Assembly: GCF_039540515.1 (NCBI RefSeq)
Contig: NZ_BAABFA010000010.1
Location: 1 to 64,000, forward strand
From: Nemorincola caseinilytica
Lineage (GTDB): Bacteria; Bacteroidota; Bacteroidia; Chitinophagales; Chitinophagaceae
Length of the DNA stretch: 64,000 bases
Direction: 5' to 3'
Positions within the stretch are counted from its first letter, which is position 1, and each line of letters starts with the position of its first letter. The notes under the pieces are model-generated. The model saw only the letters and a program-made list of their open reading frames with translations. It was not told the origin of the DNA and did no database searches. Positions 26,720-34,258 of the stretch are shown piece after piece. The position numbers and the translations under genes are program-made.

Positions 26720-27493
26720 ATGCAGCACCCCGAAGGTTATGTAAGCCACGAAATAGAACACGGCATTGCCACCATCGAGTTCTTCCACCCATCCAGCAAT
26801 GCACTGCCTGCGGCCATTCTTGCCGACCTGGCAAAGACCATCAACGACATCGGTATCGACAATCGTGTGAAGGTCATCATACTGCGTAGCGCAGGTGATG
26901 GTGCGTTCTGCGCAGGTGCTTCTTTCGATGAGCTTATGGCCATCACCAACGAGGCCGAGGGCAAAAAATTCTTCAGTGGTTTCGCACATGTCATCAATGC
27001 CATGCGCAAATGCCACAAGCTCATCATAGGCCGCGTGCAGGGCAAGGCCGTAGGCGGTGGTGTAGGCATCATAGCCGCTACAGACTACGCCATAGCCACA
27101 GACAATGCCTCAGTGAAACTGAGCGAGCTGGCAGTAGGTATAGGCCCCTTCGTGGTAGGCCCCGCAGTAGAGCGCAAAATAGGCGTATCGGGCCTTTCGC
27201 AACTGGCCATAGATGCCACAGGCTGGCGCTCGGCAGAGTGGGCAAAACGCCACGGCCTCTATAGCGAGATACACAGCAATACACAGGAGCTGGACGATGC
27301 CGTTGCCAGCCTTGCAGAGCAGTTGTCGCACAGCAGCCCACAGGCTATGGCCCAGCTCAAAAAGATATTCTGGCATGGCACCGAGAATTGGGATACGCTA
27401 CTTTCTGAGCGTGCCGCCATCAGCGGTCACCTCGTCCTCAGCGATTTCACCCGCAATGCCATCAGCAAGTTCAAGTCCAAGTCGGCCAAATAA
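26720..27493 (+). CDS. Enoyl-CoA hydratase/isomerase family protein
   Basis: A 257-residue crotonase-fold protein; the start at 26720 (MQHPEGYVSHEIEHG) fits the fold, whose first strand is GIATIEFFHPSSNALP. The two oxyanion-hole segments are visible: GAFCAGASFDEL and GKAVGGGVGIIAATDYAIA. The acidic catalytic residues of classical hydratases are not clearly both present: the loop after the second segment reads SELAVGIGPFVVGPAVERKIG, with Glu in SELA. Activity could therefore be hydratase, isomerase or another acyl-CoA reaction. In Bacteroidota such genes serve fatty-acid or aromatic degradation. It is monocistronic, ending at a strong hairpin. Confidence 0.88.
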   Translation: MQHPEGYVSHEIEHGIATIEFFHPSSNALPAAILADLAKTINDIGIDNRVKVIILRSAGDGAFCAGASFDELMAITNEAEGKKFFSGFAHVINAMRKCHKLIIGRVQGKAVGGGVGIIAATDYAIATDNASVKLSELAVGIGPFVVGPAVERKIGVSGLSQLAIDATGWRSAEWAKRHGLYSEIHSNTQELDDAVASLAEQLSHSSPQAMAQLKKIFWHGTENWDTLLSERAAISGHLVLSDFTRNAISKFKSKSAK

Positions 27494-27513
27494 GACCACA
27501 ACCTTACATACAG

Positions 27514-27545
27514 AAGGGCGCCCTGCAACTATGCATGGCGCCCTT
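27514..27545 (+). terminator. Terminator after the enoyl-CoA hydratase gene
   Basis: The arms AAGGGCGCC and GGCGCCCTT enclose a 14-base loop and are followed by TATATTT. Confidence 0.8.
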
Positions 27546-27635
27546 TATATTTCATTTCATTACCCCCGACCTCAACACCCTTTCACTCCTTGCCCTCACG
27601 CTTCGCTTCACACTCATTTTGGCTCTTCGCGCTCA

Positions 27636-28622
27636 TCATACTGCGTCTCCTTTTCCAAGGTCCTGGTCGGTATGGGTCTTCATCTTTGGCAGCTCGCGTG
27701 CCTCACGCTTGAAAACGAATACCGCCGTCTTGCGCACCGTCACTCCACGTCCGCATTTACGGGCATATACATCGGTGAATTCAGCGCCGAAGTATACTAT
27801 CAGCGCCGAATAGTATATCCATGATAACAGTATGATGAGCGATGCCGCAGCGCCATAGGCCGTTATCAGGCGCGAGCTGGTGAGGTACCACGTTATCAGG
27901 AATTTCCCCACCATAAAAAGCACACCTGTGAACGAAGCGCCCACCAGTATGTCCTTCCAGTGTATATTGGCATCGGGCAGCACCTTGAATACCACCGCGA
28001 AAAGAAACGTCACTATAACGAACAGCAATGCCGTGTTCAGCCCCGTTATCAGCACCAGGTCCACACCTCCCAGGTATTGTTGCAGGTAGTGAAAATGATG
28101 CAGCTGCGCTATTATGGCATCTACTGCCACGTTCAGTATCAGTGTGGCTATCATCAGTACCCCCATACCTGCTATGAACACCAGCGCCAGCAGGCGGTCG
28201 GTTATCATTTTCAGCCACCCTCTCTTCGGCCGCGCCCTCACCGACCACATATAGTTGATAGAGCTTTTTATCTCCGTGAATATGCTGGTGGCGCTGAATA
28301 CGAATACCACTACACCTATCACCCCGAACAGTGTATTGCTGTTGCTGCTGCTTATACCTTTCAGCATGGCCTCTAGCTGCATGGCCGTATCCTTGCCTGC
28401 AAAGGTGCTCACCTGCTCCAGCACTTTGCCTTCAGCATCCTTGGTCTTGTAAAAAAAGGTGATGATGTGTATGATCACCAGCAGCAGCGGCGCTATAGAG
28501 AACAGCGTGAAATAGGCCAGCGATGCGCTCAGTTTCGTTGCATGGTCGTCGCCGAATTCGGTGATCGTCTCATCTATCAGCTCCCAGAAAGTGCGCAGCT
28601 TTGCCTTCATATGCGGCCGCAT
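27636..28622 (-). CDS. YihY/BrkB-family inner-membrane protein
   Basis: A 328-residue polytopic membrane protein of the YihY/virulence factor BrkB family (once misnamed ribonuclease BN). It shows the family opening DDHATKLSASLAYFTLFSIAPLLLVIIHI. Further hydrophobic helices lie around TLFGVIGVVVFVFSATSIF, LALVFIAGMGVLMIATLIL, LITGLNTALLFVIVTFLFAVVF, GVLFMVGKFLITWYL, and the conserved late pair GAAASLIILLSWIYYSALIVYFGAEFT. The C-terminal 40 residues are charged and cytoplasmic. Function in the family is unsettled; transport or envelope homeostasis has been proposed. A start four codons later (28610) is equally possible. Confidence 0.9.
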   Translation of the reverse strand: MRPHMKAKLRTFWELIDETITEFGDDHATKLSASLAYFTLFSIAPLLLVIIHIITFFYKTKDAEGKVLEQVSTFAGKDTAMQLEAMLKGISSSNSNTLFGVIGVVVFVFSATSIFTEIKSSINYMWSVRARPKRGWLKMITDRLLALVFIAGMGVLMIATLILNVAVDAIIAQLHHFHYLQQYLGGVDLVLITGLNTALLFVIVTFLFAVVFKVLPDANIHWKDILVGASFTGVLFMVGKFLITWYLTSSRLITAYGAAASLIILLSWIYYSALIVYFGAEFTDVYARKCGRGVTVRKTAVFVFKREARELPKMKTHTDQDLGKGDAV

Positions 28623-28657
28623 TTACGGCGCCTCAAAAGTAGGCAAGAGATCCCATA

Positions 28658-28981
28658 TTACCACCGCAGCTCGGGGTCGCTGTCATCGGCCTGCTGCCTG
28701 AAGTGCATACGGGTCAGCACCTTTGCCCGCTGCCGCTCATACACCAGCCTGGCCACCTTCATGGCCACATCGTCGGTACCGGCTACGGCATTCAGCTTTT
28801 TCTCGGGTATATCCAGCCTGTACATCAGGCGGTAAAATGGCTCCTGGCCCTGCTGCACTACCTCGGCTATCTTCCCGGCTATTCTTTGCAGCAGTTCATC
28901 CTCCGTGAGGGTGACCGGCACCGTCATGCCCAGCTCTGCCGATACCGCCATTGCGGTGTCCTTAAGTACATCTTCTGTCAT
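28658..28981 (-). CDS. Small conserved Bacteroidota protein of unknown function
   Basis: A 107-residue soluble protein. I use the ATG at 28979-28981 (MTEDVLKDTAMAV); a longer frame reaches 29056. The central part, LLQRIAGKIAEVVQQGQEPFYRLMYRLDIPEKKLNAV, and the C-terminal RLVYERQRAKVLTRMHFRQ...DPELRW resemble, from memory, a short family found widely in Chitinophagaceae and relatives with the pattern LYRIDVSE...ERQ.QK..R..F. No catalytic motif is visible and no name is established. It lies 36 bases upstream of yihY on the same strand and is likely in its transcript. Confidence 0.7.
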   Translation of the reverse strand: MTEDVLKDTAMAVSAELGMTVPVTLTEDELLQRIAGKIAEVVQQGQEPFYRLMYRLDIPEKKLNAVAGTDDVAMKVARLVYERQRAKVLTRMHFRQQADDSDPELRW

Positions 28982-29061
28982 AATGAAAGGGTCTTTGCCA
29001 TATAAAGTTATGCCATCTTTCATTAAGACATGGCAAAACCCCTTGGCGTTGACCACTGCAT

Positions 29062-29102
29062 AAAAACAAATATGGCGGCCGCTCTTTGTGCGACCGCCAT
29101 AT
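29062..29102 (-). terminator. Terminator after the T9SS thioredoxin-like gene
   Basis: The arms ATATGGCGG and CCGCCATAT (29070-29078 and 29094-29102), with further GC pairing inside, are followed on the minus strand by TTGTTTTTATG. Confidence 0.75.
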
Positions 29103-29138
29103 CATGTACTTTATCTTAAAGGTCAGAGACCGTACGGC

Positions 29139-31136
29139 TTACTTTATTACTGTAAGCTTGTCAGCCCTTCTGCCGCTTGCAGTAGTTATAGTAACTATGT
29201 AGTTACCAGAAGCAAGGTCAGCAGTAGAGATCTTCACGCTCTGTGTGCCCAGGCCCATTTCTTTGTCAGAAACAACGCTCAGTACTTTACCGGTATAGTC
29301 CATAACGGCTACCTGAACCCTGCCAGACTCTACCAGGCTGAAGCTCAATGTAGCTTCGCTGCTTGTAGGGTTAGGATACAGGGCTATGTTCTCTATCTTG
29401 TCTGTAGTAGGTATCAGCGTAGTAGATGATGTACCGCGCTTGCCCCACAGAGACTGCAGTATAGAACCTGTAGCATTGTCCTGTACGAAAGCTACTACTT
29501 CGCTCAGGTTGTATGGGTTGTTCCAGAATTTGAAGCTGTTCTGTGTAGGATAGCTGCCAGAGCCCAGCATGTAGTGGCCATGAGTGAAGGCCTTATCTAC
29601 CTGTGTGAATGTCTGTGTAGTACCATCTGTCCATGAAGATACGGTAGTACCGTTGCCATCAGGCAGCATCTGGCGCATGATGTGGTAGTAGTTCAGCTGG
29701 CCGGTAGTATTGGTAGTATTGGTATAGAAGCTGTCCATTACTACTATATGCACTCTGTAGCTACCTGTTTTGGTGAAGTGTGGAGTAACGTTCAGTGTCA
29801 CACCCAGCTTCTTGGTCACAGTATCCACAGTATATGTCATAGACATATCCATGAAAGAAGCATTGGCTTTAGATGCCATCATTTCTGCAGTAAGGGCAGA
29901 AGAAGTACCGGCAGCTGTGCTGCTAGCGCCGTTCACAAAGTGTTCGGGTATGCTGTTCACACCATAGTAGCTCCTTCGCTTGGTACCATCGCTGTTGTAG
30001 CTGCGATCAGTGCCGGGCGAAGGCCAGTTCATCTGGTACTTTATCACGTTCACCTTGGTAGCAACAGTATTTACGGCATTGGTCACGCAAAGAGGATCAT
30101 ACACCTCGTTGAACGACTTACAAGGAGGACATGTAGAAGAAGAGAACTCTTCTATAAGACCCCAGCGGCCTGTAGTAGAAGAAGCCTTCACATAGTTAGA
30201 TGTCATTGCAGAGTCTACGTCAGCGTTCGCTGATGAGTTCACGTCTGTGATCACCACCTTCAGCGCATTGGAGCCTGCTGCAGAGCCTGCTATCGGCAGG
30301 GCGAAGGTGAGCTTCTGATAAGCATATGGCGCTATGCTAAGGCTGCTGAAGGTCTCAGGAGCACCTACTGGTACACCATTGATGGTGTACTTCGCTTTCA
30401 GAGAAGTAATGGCAACACCTGTGTTCTGTACCCAGAAAGATACTGTCTGGCCATCCGAAGATATACCATCCTGTACGCTGTTATAGTCTACGGCAGCTAC
30501 AGCAGCTGTGCTGGCTGTCAGGTTTATTGCCTGTATGTTGTCCACTGCCAGGCCTATCATGTGGTCATTATCGTCAGAGTATACGAAACCTACCATCACG
30601 TTAGTGCCTGTGCCCAGAGATGACAGGCTCACATGGCCCTTTGACCACAGACCGTCAAAGCCATCGCCCGCTAGGTCCTGCAGTACGGTCCATGTTGCGC
30701 CGCCGTCGGTAGAGCCTATTACTTTACCTTCTTCTACTACCGAAGCGCTTCTTGCAGCGTTGTAGAAGTAGAAGTCGAAGTTCAGCCATGCAGCCGTTGA
30801 ACCGGCAAGGCTGAACACTGGCGATTTCAGTGTATCGTGCAGGTTAGAGATAGGAGCAGATACGGTACCAGAGTCGTTCCAGTCATCCACCAGGGCTATC
30901 TGGCCGGGATGCGCCGCGGGTGTAGCGCCAGTAGCGCCGGCCCAACCGGTAGTAGTGGGCGATCCGAATGTAGCTGTCTTCCAGCCCGGAACGCCTGTAG
31001 AACCCTGCATCCAGCCCGTCGGAAGAGTAGGGATCGTCGTCGGGGTCTCGAAGTCCTGCGTAAAGATGACCTGCGATTTCGCTGTAGGAGCGAATGCAAG
31101 AACGGCCAATCCCAGTCCAAGTACAAGTTTTTTCAT
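29139..31136 (-). CDS. T9SS-exported thioredoxin-like (Omp28-type) protein
   Basis: A 665-residue secreted protein. A signal peptide (MKKLVLGLGLAVLAFAPTAKSQ) is followed by a jelly-roll, choice-of-anchor-type domain (about 22-215: FTQDFETPTTIPTLPTGW, SWLNFDFYFYNAA-like strands, VDNIQAINL). An Ig-like segment comes next, then a thioredoxin-fold segment near residues 325-480 with EEFSSSTCPPCKSFNEVY. This places a CPPC redox motif at about 335-338, as in Omp28-related proteins. The last ~80 residues form a type A T9SS sorting domain (LYPNPTSSEATLSFSL to GRRADKLTVIK). It is probably cell-surface or secreted and might act on disulfides or peptides outside the cell, which is unproven. Confidence 0.87.
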   Translation of the reverse strand: MKKLVLGLGLAVLAFAPTAKSQVIFTQDFETPTTIPTLPTGWMQGSTGVPGWKTATFGSPTTTGWAGATGATPAAHPGQIALVDDWNDSGTVSAPISNLHDTLKSPVFSLAGSTAAWLNFDFYFYNAARSASVVEEGKVIGSTDGGATWTVLQDLAGDGFDGLWSKGHVSLSSLGTGTNVMVGFVYSDDNDHMIGLAVDNIQAINLTASTAAVAAVDYNSVQDGISSDGQTVSFWVQNTGVAITSLKAKYTINGVPVGAPETFSSLSIAPYAYQKLTFALPIAGSAAGSNALKVVITDVNSSANADVDSAMTSNYVKASSTTGRWGLIEEFSSSTCPPCKSFNEVYDPLCVTNAVNTVATKVNVIKYQMNWPSPGTDRSYNSDGTKRRSYYGVNSIPEHFVNGASSTAAGTSSALTAEMMASKANASFMDMSMTYTVDTVTKKLGVTLNVTPHFTKTGSYRVHIVVMDSFYTNTTNTTGQLNYYHIMRQMLPDGNGTTVSSWTDGTTQTFTQVDKAFTHGHYMLGSGSYPTQNSFKFWNNPYNLSEVVAFVQDNATGSILQSLWGKRGTSSTTLIPTTDKIENIALYPNPTSSEATLSFSLVESGRVQVAVMDYTGKVLSVVSDKEMGLGTQSVKISTADLASGNYIVTITTASGRRADKLTVIK

Positions 31137-31313
31137 TTTTTGCTTTTTTTTAAAAATTGTTACGAAGAGGATCTATTGAATTTATAAAATTATGGGTAAA
31201 ACAGCATATGAACAAAATTTTATTTTTACTCCGGCTGCACTCATTTTCATGCATATAACATATACATACACATATACGATACGGTACAACAGGTGTCTAT
31301 ACCCATATGAAAA

Positions 31314-31352
31314 TATCGTGCCAAAGATGTGTTAAAGCACCCCGGCACGATA
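31314..31352 (-). terminator. Terminator after cysS
   Basis: The arms TATCGTGCC and GGCACGATA (9 bp) enclose a 21-base loop. The minus strand continues into ATTTTCAT, a weak T tract. It lies 21 bases beyond the cysS stop. Confidence 0.6.
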
Positions 31353-31372
31353 AATATTTTGAGAACGGTCAG

Positions 31373-32866
31373 CTATTCTATGCTATAGCTCACACTGCCG
31401 TCCTTTTCGTCCTTCAGTTGTATGCCTGCCTCGGCCAGCCGGTTGCGTATCTGGTCGCTGGTGGCAAAGTCCTTGCGCTTTTTGGCATCCTTCCGTATCT
31501 CTATCAGCAGGGCCAGCACTTCGTCCAGCTTATTGCTCTGCTGCACCTGCAGGGCCTGCATGCCCAGTATGTCCTCCAGGTAGGTCCTGAAGGTGCTCTT
31601 TAGGGTATCAAAGGCATCCGCACCTATCGCATTGGCAGCTACCTGCCCACCCTTCATACCGTTTATGGTCGATGACAGGTCGAACAGGTTGGCTATCACC
31701 TTGGCCGTGTTCAGGTCATCGTTCATGTATTCGCTGCACTGGCCGCATTGTTCCAGCACTTGCTGGTGCAGCCCGGCATTGGCAGCTTCGTTATTGCCGG
31801 GGTGCTGCAGCTTCTGCAATACCTCGTATGCTTCCCACAGCCTGCGGAAGGCACGCTCTGCGGCCTGCAGGGCCTCATTGCTGAAGTCCAGCGTGCTGCG
31901 GTAGTGTGTCTGCAATATATAGAAGCGTACCACCATCGGGTGATAGGCCTGCGCCAGCAACGGATGCCCCCCGCTGAACAGTTCGCTCAGCTTTATCACA
32001 TTGTTGTAGCTCTTGCCCATCTTCTTGCCGTTGATGGTTATCATATTATTGTGCATCCAGTAGCGCACCGGCGCATGGCCGTGGGATATGGTGCTCTGCG
32101 CTATCTCGCTCTCGTGATGGGGAAACTGCAGGTCCATGCCGCCGCCATGTATATCAAAGGTCTCGCCCAGGTATTTGCTGCTCATGGCGCTGCACTCTAT
32201 GTGCCACCCCGGGAAGCCCTCGCCCCATGGGCTCTTCCACCGCATTATATGTTCCGGCGGTGCGTTCTTCCACAGGGCAAAGTCGGCCTTATTGCGTTTC
32301 TCGTCCTGCCCGTCCAGCTCGCGTGTGGTCTCCAGCTGGTCTTCCAATACCCTGCCCGATAGTTTTCCGTATGGATAGTTATCGGCATATTTCTTCACAT
32401 CGAAGTACACCGATCCGTTCACCTCGTAGGCATAGCCCTTGGCTATTATGTCTTCTATCATGCCTATCTGCTCCACTATATGGCCAGTGGCCGTCGGCTC
32501 TATCGATGGCTCATCGCAGTTGAACAGGCGCATACCGTGGTGGAACATCGATGTGTACTTATGCACCATCTCCATAGGCTCCAGCTTTTCCAGCCGGGCC
32601 TTTTCGCTCACCTTGTCCTGCGCCTCGCGGCCCTCTTCCTCAAAGTGGCCTGCATCGGTTATGTTGCGCACATAGCGCACCTTATAGCCCAGGTGGCGCA
32701 GGTAGCGCTGCACCACATCGAAGGTGATATAGGGGCGCGCATGGCCCATATGCGATTCGCCCGATACCGTAGGGCCGCACACATACAGCCCCGCATGACC
32801 GGGAGTAATGGACTCGAAACGTTCTTTCTGGCGTGTATAGGAGTTGTATATATGGAACTCGGACAT
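31373..32866 (-). CDS. cysS: Cysteinyl-tRNA synthetase
   Basis: A 497-residue class I aminoacyl-tRNA synthetase. The start at 32866 (MSEFHIYNSYTRQKERF) is the usual one; an upstream ATG at 32896 precedes the probable transcript start region. The HIGH-type motif is in CGPTVSGESHMGHARPY with the zinc ligand Cys just before it. The metal-binding segment continues in WHIECSAMS and GGGMDLQFPHHESE, and the KMSKS loop is KKMGKSYNN. The C-terminal helical anticodon-binding region ends RNRLAEAGIQLKDEKDG. It is monocistronic with its own promoter and terminator. Confidence 0.98.
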   Translation of the reverse strand: MSEFHIYNSYTRQKERFESITPGHAGLYVCGPTVSGESHMGHARPYITFDVVQRYLRHLGYKVRYVRNITDAGHFEEEGREAQDKVSEKARLEKLEPMEMVHKYTSMFHHGMRLFNCDEPSIEPTATGHIVEQIGMIEDIIAKGYAYEVNGSVYFDVKKYADNYPYGKLSGRVLEDQLETTRELDGQDEKRNKADFALWKNAPPEHIMRWKSPWGEGFPGWHIECSAMSSKYLGETFDIHGGGMDLQFPHHESEIAQSTISHGHAPVRYWMHNNMITINGKKMGKSYNNVIKLSELFSGGHPLLAQAYHPMVVRFYILQTHYRSTLDFSNEALQAAERAFRRLWEAYEVLQKLQHPGNNEAANAGLHQQVLEQCGQCSEYMNDDLNTAKVIANLFDLSSTINGMKGGQVAANAIGADAFDTLKSTFRTYLEDILGMQALQVQQSNKLDEVLALLIEIRKDAKKRKDFATSDQIRNRLAEAGIQLKDEKDGSVSYSIE

Positions 32867-32905
32867 AGTAATGCTATATGCGGCGGCATCCGCCACCTAT
32901 TTATA

Positions 32906-32913
32906 CAAAAATA
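32906..32913 (-). promoter_or_regulatory. cysS promoter box
   Basis: On the minus strand TATTTTTG matches TAnnTTTG and lies 39 bases before the cysS ATG at 32866, which supports that start over the one at 32896. Confidence 0.55.
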
Positions 32914-33079
32914 GCGAATAAGTGACCTCTACCTCAGAGATACATTGCAAAAGGTCGCTTTTTCTTGTTTCGATATATAGATCGACCACTACCCTTTTTA
33001 TCATAGTGGTCTTTCAAGGTACGGCGACCCGACCTCATCTCCCCGGACGGGAGGGGCTGAACACATACCGTATTTGAAA

Positions 33080-34042
33080 CTATTGGTCAAAGTATTTGGT
33101 GAACCATGGCGGGTTGCTTGCCGGGTGCAGCAGCATATCCCTGTCTGCCGGGGCCAGTTTGCCCTTTACCGCCCTTACGGTTATCTCTGTGCTCTGCACA
33201 GTGCGTGTCACATCCGTAAAGCCGTTATCCTCCAGCATCTTCTTCACATAGCTGTAGTCCAGCCTGCGGTTCAGCAGGGGCGAGTATATATCGTGGTTCT
33301 GGTGCAGCTTGGTGCGGTCGCCATTGGCCTTCTCTATCAGGAATTTCTCCTTCTCGGCAAATGACGGCAGGGTATTATAGTACACCCTGTTCTTGAACAG
33401 GTTTATATCCTCCTCATACGATACCGACTCCCTGCCATACAGGTACAGGTGTATGAAGCCGCCCTCTTTCACCAGGTCCATCACCTGCCTGAAGGCCGTA
33501 TTGAAGCTGCCGCAGTGGTGCAGCACACCCCACGACCATACCATATCGTACTTCTTGCCCGCAGGTATATGCTTGTACAGCTCTTCCAGCGGTGTCTGTA
33601 TGAATTCTTTTTTTACCGGTATACCTTCCAACGCCTCCCTCGTGGCCTCCAGTGCCGATGTGTTTATGTCCACCGCCGTCACATTGGCGCCCAGCTTGGC
33701 CAGGCCATAAGACCACCTGCCACCGCCGCTGCCGCAGTCTATCACATCCTTACCTGCGAACCACTCTTTCTTTATCAGCGTCTCATGCTCGCTTATTATT
33801 TTGGTCACATTTTCCTTGAACCACTTATCACTCAGCATGGCCTCGCCATCCTTCAGGTCGCTCCACTGAAAGCTGAACGCCCCCACCGTCTGCGATGCCG
33901 AGAACGATAAAGTGCTGTCCAGGTCGTGTACCTGGTCATACAGCAGCTTGTACAGGGCGTCTATCTCCCTTTTTTGCTTTTCCAGCCTTATGTCATACGA
34001 TCTCAGTATGGGAGATAATATCTTCTTTATTAATTGTTTCAT
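33080..34042 (-). CDS. Class I SAM-dependent methyltransferase
   Basis: A 320-residue protein; I start at 34042 (MKQLIKKILSPILRSYD) since the longer frame to 34138 reads unrelated intergenic sequence. A helical N-terminal segment (about 1-75) precedes a Rossmann-type methyltransferase domain. Motif I is VIDCGSGGGRWSYGLAKLG near residue 98, followed by the acidic VTAVDIN that binds the SAM ribose and later by DMVWSWGVLHHCG. The C-terminal region contains a long DIYSPLLNRRLDYSYVKKMLEDNGF segment. This arrangement resembles methyltransferases of surface glycan clusters, but no such cluster surrounds it. The substrate is unknown. Confidence 0.87.
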   Translation of the reverse strand: MKQLIKKILSPILRSYDIRLEKQKREIDALYKLLYDQVHDLDSTLSFSASQTVGAFSFQWSDLKDGEAMLSDKWFKENVTKIISEHETLIKKEWFAGKDVIDCGSGGGRWSYGLAKLGANVTAVDINTSALEATREALEGIPVKKEFIQTPLEELYKHIPAGKKYDMVWSWGVLHHCGSFNTAFRQVMDLVKEGGFIHLYLYGRESVSYEEDINLFKNRVYYNTLPSFAEKEKFLIEKANGDRTKLHQNHDIYSPLLNRRLDYSYVKKMLEDNGFTDVTRTVQSTEITVRAVKGKLAPADRDMLLHPASNPPWFTKYFDQ

Positions 34043-34170
34043 GATATGCTTTGCGAACAGGGGTATGTCCGAACGGCCCCAAAAGTAACAAAAAACCCGT
34101 TCATCATATGACGGGCACATGTTCTGTGGGTATTTCAACTTTTCGCTAATGACACCCGCGCGACAGCGCG

Positions 34171-34212
34171 GACATTGGATCTCCCTCTCCCTCGGAGAGG
34201 GCTGGGGTGAGG
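34171..34212 (+). repeat. Dispersed hairpin repeat
   Basis: CCCTCTCC-CTC-GGAGAGGG is a perfect 8-bp palindrome followed by GGGGTGAGG. It belongs to the same family as 40006-40050 and 14049-14105. It lies between the lptD stop and the methyltransferase start and could act as a terminator-like structure for lptD. Confidence 0.65.
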
Positions 34213-34258
34213 CTGAAAATGCGGCGATATGAAATGCATTACATCTCAGCTGCGCCTA

